This document shows positions 31,101 through 38,180 of a DNA stretch of 59,398 bases, in pieces. The stretch comes from Sergeia podlipaevii. Its lineage: Eukaryota > Euglenozoa > Kinetoplastea > Trypanosomatida > Trypanosomatidae. Under the pieces are notes generated by a model that had not been told where the DNA came from, made no database searches, and worked only from the letters and a program-made list of their open reading frames with translations. Each line of letters begins with the position of its first letter. Position 1 is the first letter of the stretch. The DNA is taken from positions 1 to 59,398 of the forward strand of contig JASANZ010002163.1 of NCBI GenBank assembly GCA_030849805.1, written 5' to 3'. The translations under genes were made by a program, and so were the position numbers.

Positions 31101-31979
31101 AATTACCTCATCGATCCTACCACGGCTACATACAATAATGCCAATAAGGGAGATGAGTTCGCCCTTGACGGCTGTGGTGCGCTGTGCGTCGGATATGCAG
31201 TCCTCAAAAAGCACCAGTGCATCCCCAACCACCTCTTGTGAAATTGCTGGAGCCACCTGGGGTCTAGCGCAGAGCTTGCTTAGCAGCACTTGCACATACC
31301 TCCGATTGAGTTCGCTGAGTGACGTCAACGCCAGGGAAATGGCGAGCACGTCACCCTCCGGTTGTGCGTCGAAGTTGCCTTGAAAAAAGGCGTCTGCGTA
31401 GGTGAGCCCCACGTCATCTTGCTCAGTGGGTACAGCGTTGCTATTCACGCCTCTGTGTGCGTCACTGGAACACCCACTGTCGGTATGGCCAGTCATCAAT
31501 TCGGCTGCCACGTCGCAGATCAGCTGCTGGTACATTTGAAATGGAGTTGGATTTTCGCGGACGGAACTGTACGCCGTGGCAAGGCCGCGCACATACTGTG
31601 CAACCAACTGCGGGTTTGCAGGTGTGTTACTGTCAAAGTCGGGTGGTGCAGGGGGAAAAGAGAAACTAAGTCGATCTCGGAGTTTCTGCCTCTCAATGAA
31701 GGCGCGGTATCCCACTGTGTATACTTGGGGCAGCGAAAGACGGCCCAGCTCCAGCTTTGCCGTCACTTGATGATTGCTCAGTGGCTCCTGGATGTAGAGA
31801 GATCCGCTAGAAAACGGTGCAGAGTTTATATACTTTGCATCATACGTTGTGGAGCGCAGTGGCAAGTTCTCGTTATTATTGGCTGCATAGGGTTCGGAAG
31901 GAAACAACGTCACCGTTGGCGCTGCAGATCCTCGAAAAGTCTGCATTGGGTTGGCCCAAGTGTCGGCGGCAGAGAGCAT
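19149..31979 (-). CDS. Giant HECT E3 ubiquitin ligase with SPRY-type repeats and a ZZ finger
   Basis: The first ATG is at 31977-31979; the open frame extends 15 codons upstream from a TTG. The 4276-residue protein ends in a HECT domain (about 3960-4276) with LYISGSRHAPIDMGGP and LPRAQSCSSLIAIPPY, whose Cys (codon 19248-19250, residue 4244) is the ubiquitin thioester site, followed by a short tail. A ZZ zinc finger sits near residue 2566 (CCDGCASQRL and YRCNECVDYALCKTCFD). SPRY/B30.2-like beta sandwiches are seen near 1660-1800 (IFYFEVKLSSKMGKLEVGLG), near 2040-2160 and 2370-2500 (GGYFIGVSIPG, GGYYFGVC), and near 3620-3740 (FYYEVTLPDRLTSVFAAGWG). A WD-like stretch lies near 380-480. It probably ubiquitinates targets chosen by the SPRY and ZZ modules; the substrates are unknown. 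It is the largest gene of the window, with no frame breaks. Confidence 0.92.
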   Translation of the reverse strand: MLSAADTWANPMQTFRGSAAPTVTLFPSEPYAANNNENLPLRSTTYDAKYINSAPFSSGSLYIQEPLSNHQVTAKLELGRLSLPQVYTVGYRAFIERQKLRDRLSFSFPPAPPDFDSNTPANPQLVAQYVRGLATAYSSVRENPTPFQMYQQLICDVAAELMTGHTDSGCSSDAHRGVNSNAVPTEQDDVGLTYADAFFQGNFDAQPEGDVLAISLALTSLSELNRRYVQVLLSKLCARPQVAPAISQEVVGDALVLFEDCISDAQRTTAVKGELISLIGIIVCSRGRIDEVITFLRIVEQFALEKEMVLPHAKEMMSIFSPHTAALCPVVSPVDCYQEEPRTLGVPLWEGTSVQCFGASLDGQLLAVATSRGLTVFSVGSSTVLAELELPESKLPLWHLMFSEDAKYIIGTDVSGLNHTIFSTDLTTVHERSTIDVAVALGVDSTPDGAGELVFLPPPFLPHGRTHSIYLHHVSSCLVHVHDLQDTPTEHFTVCSHVHRDYTGLVVQFLTETGELAVHVEEDVVVLSQNGMRCYGAMPASASWLLLQVQWNKGTWSLSLNAQMIELCGPRSGQLRSVVLRSAMCFGGRGHVGSLCAWAGESDLIAAQNYFQYRSIDCSLKGLLNIPLDEGEGLWLKECVASTCHIVDETAFVWDTSLSVPCFNRNCARSTGAGISAASVRHVSVSAGTRLDARVMLGGKVLASAFRLFLLLPSADAGSDGVVAEVDRSSNTIVHVYRCPRACVRDTYALLSDESAMMQYQRRFSTFKRVRLHTARNREQTLAAAGLLESTSAPGTAGWLLHCIYKAFYVQSMELQRVPLESSPLRLYNLQVLRDILGDVTANTNPLKVLAVMSLSLVHLKRLRNVDEVCVSDIATSIKRSCEAIGTLFSGDAAIHRATADLLDVATEASFTLDDRAQLLVSEEEKETKEESKTDSNSTSVPHGACADCLYRYVLKESVFDVVKYIVAHYPVKLVPAVTRLLAKCAKEAKSDQKRSLTQRMPPFIVSCVCALFAQARLEDITALLRVLMEHTHSTIKNGILDSPEQLNQTSLLTAVMPALIVAADLCPSAVDDTVEEALLSLLSALAGVCDAPHLLRSSGQSSRSAVVTFTIQEACDVYPPRGEGGAQAWRFLRDFTKATSVSVLKDEAPGSSVTIVHTDDNLGTPVLTLINHETPFVKLNGGNVILFGSGECTFTLVTQYDFNVDVTWATLLAEASTHLLVRYASALTERVKLNTDVYISPLMRHGLTSTALRRHSVDIAGRELSSSSSTAFALTLLENTGDGKEFVDRVCAKMRGSIVPSMRPAIQALLAILIHSGASMQQAEDELKLRWFSGEWGSKLQGPTREATQKFLIDFARWATTSFYFQAENSAKYARRPSLERRGDGSITNNNASRSTSERRGSTSSRRSFIKNFFHLDVLDQVRTLLSREVAPPQLEQALVERTRLAMRMTKGLSVLTRVVSQSHTTGAHTLLFSVLEALWRFADVDAGGHYIELVSGAGFDLEMKVRTAFHSVLEKCGCLLLDSSPKDIPLQSVLSDCAVHGKATMQLLAILCHPWDIVDCGLLSAQYGREGDTLWRLDQQVNISTGNLTLASPWRFGNEMPAEISEREERALMGEYMGAADLTSLSHIFPNDFSVRIPQFRTSRSEEGIAIEKNSVTAAVIRADEGWPLGWKDGVPRIFYFEVKLSSKMGKLEVGLGTFTRSGRGELAYMYESSGSTHLTQLPSFSDGDTVGCGVVATSRRVFFTLNGEFLAFVGCVEETKDTVYPALRFDETAQVQVLVNFGTSPFYFDFRMLHPSMCMRYGPTWYRVASTAAITLHYITTRACIVQESKRPEAKVFLAYCCEVACKNVNKVTSALMNIGVGGMAKSDAGTRIKQSVVLSVAEYSIMLLIATMRQIVCRCTLLNSQLPSAVSEMIFDAASVLMLLPLHSVQISTISLLPDVIPHIRAVPDSATCSNLVRTLFDHANEGTEQRETIPYVPMWAECDPECMSIANVQLAHMVPETQRSIVLGGVLPRVGVVSFSVKITRRNMSKGHSLKGGYFIGVSIPGLTPLSPMSNSQSWKAVKPPVVWALHDTSPQLPHATNPTVKSNNFQRTFGSGDVIRVVVDREKRIIDFYRDDEFLKTLFSSIPADTDLVPFVQLYNDDAAAVITPGTMTAPMSAPTLLSASSVDVLRSMLTLEPFQHLVADGLCKELDTQRHPRVTLALFNSIADPRVFQLRSTLGDDLLVTVTRINDMRCKFSIGDATNYEHLYNLRTPARPKIMCPFDAQVSLTSLDGLSECVNKVVQAVVRLTMPLLTLDALNRIEMDERQLIMEDEQQHWDYLFYGVRTSAFIAIQKGSEMIPLIQTPKIPNDYTFSAHLSYPSLFLSPHYCGRLVTMLSGTKNATAPFIAIAEPSIPSEGRFSIRCQLLRGHNGQILGGGYYFGVCMASFNWRRKELITSVPDVWAIHDLDDDPWRLRHMHPSATFAIAADPRCILVSGDIIRLEINRDEGTIYAFRKPLSGDEIALGLIYDNLPSGDLYPFVQLFNTDAVAVLLPSNSTDPAIRMTVQQPHYALRANHERRCCDGCASQRLENRLPTKWYRCNECVDYALCKTCFDTCLHSYHAFTEMGEALVLHSRAPPTALTAGMEVSVPASNSMYLRSSGCTVPEEHMNCMVEAVDDNAFAIWGLVCKGKGQFTMVVDTINGDPLSVEQPVFVGLGAVEELVSLSYDKLRTKCLSPSSSLVTFCSDPTMRQKLDNERRHPYGFSNNSTITFDVDLTKFTVTILRDWIVVGTRPIEFSSSAAAAMNFPVCCFVLLGKKGTRVSVKPERCDTFVGKVDIINDRIACVSLADRRLRYVPIDNCRVPLRSCTMQPPIGRLGYTFVNKRMVQCRVVSTDTLRQGEVNVVYVNQHTPSAAPIQLPLHHLFIDSDDLLAEERPAVSDSGESSATLEDGFVISRLLLILSCLCENETLAPLVALYSNQLSYVISGLASVQLMNDAPLDFIEEIRSFVAGTANAMRFLNPAQRLGSFVPTLGIGERRHMYKPGLLVQPILGGTAPFSGLHRVVSRRGENVSLKNVATGETCTTSRKMCLPVKQCAGRPWHTLPNGLPWCRLEHTLRVTDAAMAATDVSVAGNWQGEISMTDNKNIGVELDLAEGGYGVAKIRTSHQELEVYVLYEHKRYHRTLRCTLLPQNLVPPELWQRVASENAMGLRALCEGWRDSTTNGSELRKVAHPVSEKAYAVVDGKVVEGAQVSTGGDERLSSSATPCLPYDQMMNLVMSATDSQNADNVYYIDADVDWEGLRMGGVCRRKYGTDGTFTATSTRRMSFAPLTTDIMNVEPLPDCTEVVIPPLQQRDMTTMICRLIVLLARHLYLVVCTQTNSMSKKLSEHIFHFATHPLADYVVSNLIGAAELDFMVCEAYQLILAPAIKPWDAATISKLIIRSLLLSPVALAETAESFVWDVLHAVVVAAHRCGSNYRHEIIRSLTAFQEMEAARCFTQAHAYRQLFSTLFSYFDRNVLPATITCEVRKDIAAGVDLVLLSQDSLVQSSVRNIPIKPLHCLIDIWQSISGQCKPLPLVVQYEGSCFSCSSDGFESASEDDAEISAVCAFGDYERSVLKVGKVMSSCVTGATGRFYYEVTLPDRLTSVFAAGWGTTMHSDVPSQHVGCDNASFSFNGTNVTTREFGNEYKIDGKSALSSSGRVIGCLLDMNERTCAWSMNGTVGPFISIPITCDDNGLHAFVSIGTSTGMRIHLNAREFMYAPDGYTDLLGRYTRVQVNDYDSAKRSSLPLQSIVFYEQMASFVSDVEEHKTQQELKLQQQGASMNMSLSTLLVSEEPCTVFLRRYSLLSSLTPEAVQQHKHVLEVIESCMATANRFVDLEGEQVSGSLSLAFVYLKSSVRRSFRRKNLVNIPPVRKNATPPLITIRVSELYSTLARTPEVALQHTVLAQLHKQIGAFIEAQWSLDPLFKVNLYISGSRHAPIDMGGPYRQLWTFVADEIMRHPDRCFPHSDFHRNPLFNFVNNSQRVSLVPDSLANSPFELALLNFFGKLLGYAARAMSPLDIDFSPFMWKFLVDDTLSIHDYYRYVDSVVEKSIGDDNFLMNGMAEEIIPDFGDRILWIEEDDIGDDVEIAQRRRAIAENCLVHSMDEQLSAIRSGLWATLPRRIVRTLAWRDLERLVCGKTNPTIDMLKRYIHTTLSSAREKYFWDIVAELTGEQKASLLCFASGQRRLPLIQPITVIENSESVEHLPRAQSCSSLIAIPPYPTFELFRKKLMIALQHQMEMELA

Positions 31980-33233
31980 TATATCAGTGAGAGATAAGGA
32001 AAGGGAATGGTATAGTAGGTGCAATAAGAGAACGTGCTCACCACGCTTGATCCGCGGCCTATACGTGCAGTAGGCTGTAAATGTACTTCAGTAGCACCTC
32101 TCAAATTTCCAGTACGATGTTTACCACCGCAGTGAAGTGAAGTGTTGGTAAGAAGTATATATCGGTGCCGAGCCTGTACCCGTTCAAATGATACCCGCCT
32201 TTCCTCACCTCAGTATAGCTAGGGTGTTGCTAATTTGCTAGTTATGATAAGAACAAGAGAAAAGAAAAAGGTATGTGCCTCTGTTTCTGGGGAAACAAAA
32301 TACCATGTAACAACAAAAAGAAACTCGATTGCAAACAACGCCAAACAATCAAACAAAAATTCAGCTGATGATGTCTAATATATTATTATCAAACAAAGAA
32401 ATATCTGAGCTCTGAAGGTGGGGCTCAGATGAGCCAAAAAAAACAAGTTTGACAAAGCAGAAAGATAAAAGAGACCCACTACTCAACTAAAGAAGCGAAG
32501 AATAAAAGGGGGGTTGTATGTGTGCGTGTTACTGACGAATTGCTATTGATTTTATAAAGAGTGGTAGCTGTGCGTCAATACTACAAATATAATACGTGTG
32601 TGAGTGTGTGTGTGTGTGTGTTATTCCCTTAAAATCCGGAACATAAGCATGTGAAGAAGTTGTTGAGAGACAAGAAAAAAATAATATTACTTTGCACGAC
32701 TTTGAAAGAATTCATCTAGATGCAAACCATTTAATTGTCGTTCTACTCAGTGGCGCTAGTTTTGCGCGCAAAGAAAAAAAAAAAAGCCGCATCCAAGATG
32801 GAAGACATTTCAATATGTGTTCTTTCAAAATAAACAAAAATACAAATACGTAAAGGAAAAGAAATGATGTAATACCTTTCGACAATGTTTGCGTATAACA
32901 GCGTACAGGTTCGTGTTCATATCAGTATAAGCCTATTTCTTATTAAACTCAGCAATGCACCTCCTGAGGTTCCAGTGCATTACGTCATAAATGTCGCTGT
33001 GATGAACACAGCATTGATGGTGCGGATGACCTCTTCAACTTTTGTTTTCTTCTATTCACTTCTGCTCCTGAGAAGTCAAAAAAAAAAAAAAGTATCGCAG
33101 AAGCACCACAGTCATTCATGCAGAAACAGCTGATAATAGCAAGAAGCATCTGGGTAAGTGGATCTGGATAGATCGTGCGCGCTTACTCCGTTCTAGGGTT
33201 CATAGCCTTCGCAGCACGATGAGGACGCGGACC
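31980..33233. other. 1.25-kb spacer with GT repeat
   Basis: A/T-rich spacer upstream of the HECT ligase. It holds a GT-rich microsatellite (about 32595-32621), A runs (32770-32784, 33078-33090) and no coding frame with protein character. No clear polypyrimidine-AG pattern lies in the 60 bases before the HECT ATG, so its splice acceptor is probably further upstream. Confidence 0.5.
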
Positions 33234-33422
33234 TCAAGTTCCACCAACACAGCCGGTTGGTTCCGGTTTAGCACCGTCAGTGCCTTCTAGTGGTGGATCT
33301 TTTCCAGGAGGCGGCACTTGCTCCACTGCGGGCGTTTCCTTCTTAGCTGTGAACATACCATAAATCCACTTGACAACATATACGATGGCATACACCACCA
33401 CCCAACACGTAACTCAGACCAT
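33234..33422 (-). pseudogene. Possible small membrane protein frame interrupted by one TGA
   Basis: On the minus strand ATG (33420-33422), one codon, then TGA (33414-33416), then an open run of 60 codons encoding a hydrophobic segment (CWVVVYAIVYVVKWIYGMF), a Lys patch and a Pro/Glu/Lys-rich tail (TPAVEQVPPPGKDPPLEGTD), ending TGA. The hydrophobic-then-charged design is that of a small single-pass membrane protein. The TGA at codon 3 could be a sequencing error (TGG would give Trp), a pseudogene lesion, or a sign that translation starts elsewhere. TGA is used as a normal stop by neighbours. No family is recognised. Confidence 0.35.
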
Positions 33423-33707
33423 GATTTAATTTTTGAAAATCCGAGAATGCTTAAACTTTTTTTAAAGGTAAAGAAAAAGGTACGTATAAAAAGAATTGAT
33501 AAAGTTTATAAGGGCACAAACGATGGAGAAGAAGAACGTACACCCTAACATAAAGTAAACAACTACAATATTGCCCCACTTTAAAAATGCCTTTTTTTTT
33601 CGTGTGTGTGAGAGAAAAATGTATTATTAAGAGGAAACGAATGCAACGGCAAAATGAAAAAAAAAGTGAAAAAGATACAACACCACGATAGCGCATGATA
33701 TGATACA

Positions 33708-36266
33708 CTACAGCTCATGGTAAACAAAGCCATCATCTACGCCAATCAAATCGCCAAGCGCAACGGGGCCTTCGGCTCCTTCGTCTCCTACGGAAACGCG
33801 CGAAAGCCACTCTCGCTTAATTAAGCCGTAAGTTCGATCCGGTGCAGCTACCTCCAAAACGTCGTCATCACCAGAGTCTCCACCCTCGATCGCGGCGGAT
33901 TGCTCATCGTCGTCGTTCTTCCCGTCACGTTTGGTGCGGCACTCCTTCTGAAACTCCAGCTCCCAGCTCGAGACAACCTTCGAGAGTAGCCCAAGTTGAT
34001 ATGGTAGCGTTCGCACGATCTCTGCTAGAGTACCCGGGGTTGCTAGAGCTGTGGAACGCGTTTGGCGCAGTACACCAGCGTGCCTCTGGGCACCTTCCGC
34101 AATCTCCACCTTTATAGTTGCAGCGTCACCCACCGCAGTGTCCTGGGCCTTCACTACGCCAGTGCCAGAAGAGAGCACCTGCTCGTCCGCTGTTGGACAT
34201 TTCTTTACCTGCTCATTCGCATTCTTCTCTTGAGGCTCCTCGTCTGGGTGGAACTCCATGATGCGGCACGTGTACCCTTGATCCACAAGAAACGCCGTGC
34301 GATGTGCTGCGTAGCCCATCTCCAATGTGCCCATACTAATAACAGAGTAAAACCAGGCATCTGCAGTCTGGCCGTTCGCAGCGCGCTCCTTCGGCCTCAA
34401 GATACGTCCCAGTCTCTGCGCCTCCTGCCTTCGACTTCCACCGTGACTGGACACCTGCACAACAACATTAGCGCTAGGTAAATTTACACTCACATCGCCC
34501 ACACGAGAGATACACAACACATTCACCTTTGAGGTGGATTGAAAGTCTGAAAACAGCATGAGTCGATCACGGTGAGGCGTGCTGCCAGAGATAACTGGCA
34601 CACCAAGCACCCTGCCGTACTCTTGGAGCAGCATAATGTGATCACAAAACACCAAAATCTTCGCCCCGGCAACGCGGTGGCGCCGCACAAGCTCCTGCAC
34701 ACACACCATCTTATTTGGATTAGCAGCAGCCAGCATTACAAGTGCAGGGACGTGGCCAGGGCCCTTTTGCGTCTGTCCTGACCGCACACTCCGCTCAACG
34801 TACTCAAGCCCAAACTCACGAGTCATTGGTGTGTGCACCTCAACACAGTTCACCTTAGCCAGGTAGCCTTGTGCGGCAAGCGTCTCCATGGAGATGTCGT
34901 ACAGCTTAGGGCCGACAAGATGAAATAAATCGAGGATCTTCTTGTCTTCACGTACGTAGGTCGCAGTCAGCCCAATTACGCCCTTGACATCAATAAAACT
35001 GAGACTTTCACGAAAAGAATCAGCAGGAATTACATGCACTTCATCGAGAATCATAAGCCCAAACGGCTGAAACAGTTGATCCTTTGGGTTTGGCTTCCGC
35101 TTGCGAGTCCCATGCTCCGTGAATCCAGCGGAAGTGCTTTCCATGGTACCAGCAACACTACTGCTGCTACTAGCGGTCGCTCGACGCCGCGCGTAGGTTC
35201 GATGTGCGGAAGCCAGCATACTGTACGTAGTGAGCACAACATCTGTGTCCTCGTCAATATCATCCTTCTGCTTGCCTGTTAAGCACGCGATACGAGCAGC
35301 ACCGGCGCGTCCCCTACGTTGCTGGAGGTGAGTTGGTTTATGAATAGAGGCTCCTTCGTCGGCCTGCGCGGGCGGCAGCAAAACCGCATACTCTACAATT
35401 TGATTCTTCCATTGCTCAACGCTCACTGCACCTGCACACACTACCAGCGTTGGTTTCTTCACTTTGCACATCAGCATAATGCCCAGAAGCGTCTTGCCAG
35501 CTCCACACGGGAGAAGCAAGCAACCGCTCGAGAGCACTCCGTCTGTGACAGCAGCTTCCACAGCCTCCACTTGATACCGTCTCGGCTTCGTTTGGGAGCG
35601 CAGCATCATGTGCGCGGCACGAATGGTTGTATCACGTTCAAAGTCGTACTGTTGTTGTATAGGGAGGCCAAGTACGACACACCGAGACGCGACTATTTTG
35701 GCCATTGCCCGACTCTGCAGCAAGAAGCACGGGTACTCGCGTGCCACTCCCCTCCATGAGACTAACTCGTAGCGAATCTCAGTTGGTTGCACTGTCAACG
35801 CGCGAATAACGAAGTCTGAGAGTAGCATCTGAGCTGTGGCTTCATCCTGGCACTGAACCATCGTTCTTTCATTTTCGATCACCACACGGGCGAGATTGTA
35901 TCTACTCATGCAGGAGCGGATAAACGTACACGTTATACTATGTGTATTGTCTGTGGTAGAGAAGCCGTAGCAATGAGCGTCAAAGAAGGCAATCGCCTCT
36001 TCAGGGGTTACCCCGTTGGAAACAGCGGCGCCAAGAGAAAACGGAGTAAGATGATACTCGTGCATGAGCGGCGGCCGCGAGATAGGCTCCGCCAACGAAG
36101 CTAATGCAGGGCGAATAAGAATATATTGAGGCCGGAACGCCTCGGCAACAATAGAAACATAACCCTTTGTCTCAATATGACTCTCTAGAAATAAGCATGG
36201 TGCGTGATCACCTCTCAGCTGTGGTGTAGTAGAAGTTCCAAGACCGAAAGCTGCCTTTGGATCCAT
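33708..36266 (-). CDS. XPB: XPB-type DNA helicase (TFIIH / nucleotide excision repair)
   Basis: The 852-residue protein has the XPB N-terminal domain (FLESHIETKGYVSIVAEAF, LAEPISRPPLMHEYHLTPFS) and a superfamily 2 helicase core: YQVEAVEAAV, Walker A LLPCGAGKT (near residue 255), motif II DEVH (near 409), GLTATYVREDKK, SRVGDVSVNLPSANVVVQVS and QRLGRILRPK (motif VI). XPB opens DNA in TFIIH during transcription initiation and repair. Trypanosomatids are known to carry two XPB paralogues, one in TFIIH (needed for SL RNA gene transcription) and XPB-R for repair; the motifs do not by themselves say which one this is. The C-terminal 150 residues are acidic and low complexity. The ATG at 36264-36266 is preceded by an in-frame TAA, which fixes the start. 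Confidence 0.9.
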   Translation of the reverse strand: MDPKAAFGLGTSTTPQLRGDHAPCLFLESHIETKGYVSIVAEAFRPQYILIRPALASLAEPISRPPLMHEYHLTPFSLGAAVSNGVTPEEAIAFFDAHCYGFSTTDNTHSITCTFIRSCMSRYNLARVVIENERTMVQCQDEATAQMLLSDFVIRALTVQPTEIRYELVSWRGVAREYPCFLLQSRAMAKIVASRCVVLGLPIQQQYDFERDTTIRAAHMMLRSQTKPRRYQVEAVEAAVTDGVLSSGCLLLPCGAGKTLLGIMLMCKVKKPTLVVCAGAVSVEQWKNQIVEYAVLLPPAQADEGASIHKPTHLQQRRGRAGAARIACLTGKQKDDIDEDTDVVLTTYSMLASAHRTYARRRATASSSSSVAGTMESTSAGFTEHGTRKRKPNPKDQLFQPFGLMILDEVHVIPADSFRESLSFIDVKGVIGLTATYVREDKKILDLFHLVGPKLYDISMETLAAQGYLAKVNCVEVHTPMTREFGLEYVERSVRSGQTQKGPGHVPALVMLAAANPNKMVCVQELVRRHRVAGAKILVFCDHIMLLQEYGRVLGVPVISGSTPHRDRLMLFSDFQSTSKVNVLCISRVGDVSVNLPSANVVVQVSSHGGSRRQEAQRLGRILRPKERAANGQTADAWFYSVISMGTLEMGYAAHRTAFLVDQGYTCRIMEFHPDEEPQEKNANEQVKKCPTADEQVLSSGTGVVKAQDTAVGDAATIKVEIAEGAQRHAGVLRQTRSTALATPGTLAEIVRTLPYQLGLLSKVVSSWELEFQKECRTKRDGKNDDDEQSAAIEGGDSGDDDVLEVAAPDRTYGLIKREWLSRVSVGDEGAEGPVALGDLIGVDDGFVYHEL

Positions 36267-36320
36267 TTATGATCTCTCGCTTCCCGTGCGTTGTGTTTGT
36301 TCGCAGTACTACACTCCTTT

Positions 36321-36346
36321 GCGTGTGTGTGTGTGTGTGTGTATGT
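36321..36346. repeat. GT microsatellite upstream of XPB
   Basis: About 11 GT units ending in GTATGTG; on the minus strand it is a CA repeat in the 5' flank of XPB. Confidence 0.8.
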
Positions 36347-36411
36347 GCAAAGACAACAAAAAGTTGTTCGAACATTGTCAACAACAGTTAAAAATACAAA
36401 AAGAAGGCAAG

Positions 36412-36624
36412 TTAAAGCAATAATAAAAAAAAGGAAACATATCGAAAGCACATCAGAGTAATAGGTGTACGCATGCTCATTTTTCTCTCATCACCAAGAC
36501 ATACCTGAGGGTATTCCGTATGCCAAAGCGTTGAACGCTGTCTCAACTGCTTGGAATAGTTTTTTGCTAGTTTGAGAACATCATCCCTGTTGCAAGGCAC
36601 AAAAAGTGTTCTCCATCCAAACAT
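36412..36624 (-). other. Short open frame with protein-like composition, possibly a broken or spliced gene
   Basis: The minus strand is open from about 36759 to 36412. The middle of it (ERGLARCPDWTMFGWRTLF, NRDDVLKLAKNYSKQLRQ, WHTEYPQ) has the composition of a real protein, unlike the simple-sequence flanks. The only in-frame ATG is at 36622-36624. Upstream lies a T-rich tract ending in TTTTGAG; after the codon for WHTEYPQ the DNA reads CAG|GTATGT (junction 36505/36504), a canonical 5' splice site, and beyond it the frame decays into a pyrimidine tract. It may be an exon, a pseudogene piece or chance. No family is recognised. Confidence 0.25.
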
Positions 36625-37253
36625 AGTCCAATCCGGGCATCGTGCAAGCCCACGTTCAACTACTGAATATTCGCCACCAGTACCATCACTGCCACCACTG
36701 TTCCTCAAAAGCAACAACAACAAAAGAGATGAAAATCCTACAGTGTCGCACCGCAGCACAAGGTTTCAGCTAAAACGCCCACAAAACAATAAAGAACTCC
36801 TCTCAGCAATTCTATTTCGCTATACATGAAAATCGACAAATAACACAACTATAGGAAAACTGTTAAATGGAAAAACAACAAAAAAATGTTAGCACAGCTA
36901 CAGTCAACACGGGAGCTCCGGCTAATGCTCAACAATTCTAATGTGAAAAAAATGTGAGCACGAGACACTGGCGCTAGCTTTGCCTCCCAGAATACTTCCC
37001 TCTGTGTGAATGAGTCTGTAGGTCATCAAGTGTATCAGACTTCCTTGACAAAAAACAAAAGCGTTTAGATTTTCATAAATTATGAACACAAGAAAATGTC
37101 CAAAGAGCACACATATCGGCAAGGAGAAAAAAAAAAGAAAAAAAGATAAGCAGAAGGCTATACTCGAAGGCAAAAGATGCATGCGCCAGACCTTTTATCT
37201 TTTTTGTGTGAACAGTCGCACCACATCTGATTTTGCCAAGGCAAACGTATCGT

Positions 37254-38180
37254 TTAATCGCCCTTTCCAAGAACCCGCTTCTGAAACTCCTTGGTGGAGG
37301 CGTAAATAAAGCGAGAGAGAAGACCTGCTACGGTATATACGCCTCCTACGATGGCACACACGTACGTCAGGAAGTGGGTAAAGGAGACTCGCGCAGATGA
37401 GTAGCGTACCGTGATGGGGGACAATTGGTACTGAAAGTAAACAGCAGCCAATTGTCGGGAGGGAGTCCGCAGCGTGCTCATTCTAGAGGTGTACTGGTAG
37501 GCACGAGAATTATAAAAGCTTCCCTGAAACACAACCGGCACAACATCCAAAAAGTAGGTGTACGTTTGGTGACTTGCGTCAATATTCTTTGTATTGTCAA
37601 GGGGATTTAGCAATGAGCGCGGCTGAGTCTTCGTCTGCTGTGGCGCAAAGGACAAGTGATGAATAACATGCTTCACGTCGATGCCCTCTGGCATGTGTTT
37701 TGCGATAAGCGATTGTGTTGTATGCGCTGAGACGTGGAAGTTACCTGGCACCTTAGCAACTTCAATGAATCCCTTGATGTGGCAGCCTTCTGTTGCAGAG
37801 ACAAAGGTTGAAGGATCGCGGCCGTCGTTAATTTGCTTTCCCTCAAGAGTCAAAGGCGTCTTCACAATGTTCGCCATAGAGTTCAGTGCATGATTATGCA
37901 AGATATCAATAATATCAACAGAAATAATGGTGCACGGAAGTACTGGGAAGGTCATATCAAGAAAAACACGGAGTTTCTCTCCGTCCTCTTCATCAGGAGC
38001 GACCAACATGTCAGAGTGCATGCGCGGCCAAATGTATGAGATCACCTCCCCCAGAAATAACAGGGTCATGACCACCACACACACAATAGAGACAATCGCC
38101 CCGGTAGTGGTGGCCTGGGTGAGGTCCTTCGGGATGCGCCGAAATATATCTGCATTTCTCCAGTTTTGCTGAATACGCAT
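37254..38180 (-). CDS. ERV41/ERV46 (ERGIC)-family ER-Golgi cargo receptor
   Basis: The ATG at 38178-38180 is used; the frame otherwise begins at a TTG four codons earlier. The 308-residue protein has the family's layout: short cytosolic N-terminus with IFRRIPKDLTQATTTGAIVS, a first membrane segment (about 27-50), a large lumenal domain including EGCHIKGFIEVAKVPGNFHVSAH (the conserved G-C and V-x-G-N-F-H block of Erv41/Erv46) and HHLSFAPQQ, and a second membrane segment (about 268-292) followed by a short basic tail. Erv41 and Erv46 form a complex that cycles in COPII/COPI vesicles and retrieves ER proteins. Erv41 versus Erv46 was not resolved; a C-terminal dilysine signal is not obvious (tail KRVLGKGD). 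Confidence 0.88.
   Translation of the reverse strand: MRIQQNWRNADIFRRIPKDLTQATTTGAIVSIVCVVVMTLLFLGEVISYIWPRMHSDMLVAPDEEDGEKLRVFLDMTFPVLPCTIISVDIIDILHNHALNSMANIVKTPLTLEGKQINDGRDPSTFVSATEGCHIKGFIEVAKVPGNFHVSAHTTQSLIAKHMPEGIDVKHVIHHLSFAPQQTKTQPRSLLNPLDNTKNIDASHQTYTYFLDVVPVVFQGSFYNSRAYQYTSRMSTLRTPSRQLAAVYFQYQLSPITVRYSSARVSFTHFLTYVCAIVGGVYTVAGLLSRFIYASTKEFQKRVLGKGD

Larger units (their letters stand above)
36267..37253. other. 0.99-kb spacer with a GT repeat and an exon-like open stretch
   Basis: A GT run (36321-36346) lies near the XPB start. Between 36499 and 36759 the minus strand holds an open stretch described separately. The rest (36760-37253) is A/T-rich with T-rich minus-strand tracts and no supported gene. 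Confidence 0.5.

Noticed and set aside
30464..31997. Long plus-strand frame (up to about 210 codons) opposite the HECT ligase N-terminus
   Set aside because: It is antisense to a clear coding sequence and its length follows from the codon bias of that gene.
33160..33240. GGGTTCATAGCC resembling a tRNA B box
   Set aside because: No A box at the right distance and no cloverleaf could be folded around it by eye; it lies inside or beside the small membrane-protein frame.
36922..37182. Minus-strand frame of 86 codons downstream of the ERV41/46 gene
   Set aside because: It is rich in Phe/Leu from T tracts and shows no protein-like pattern; likely 3' untranslated sequence.
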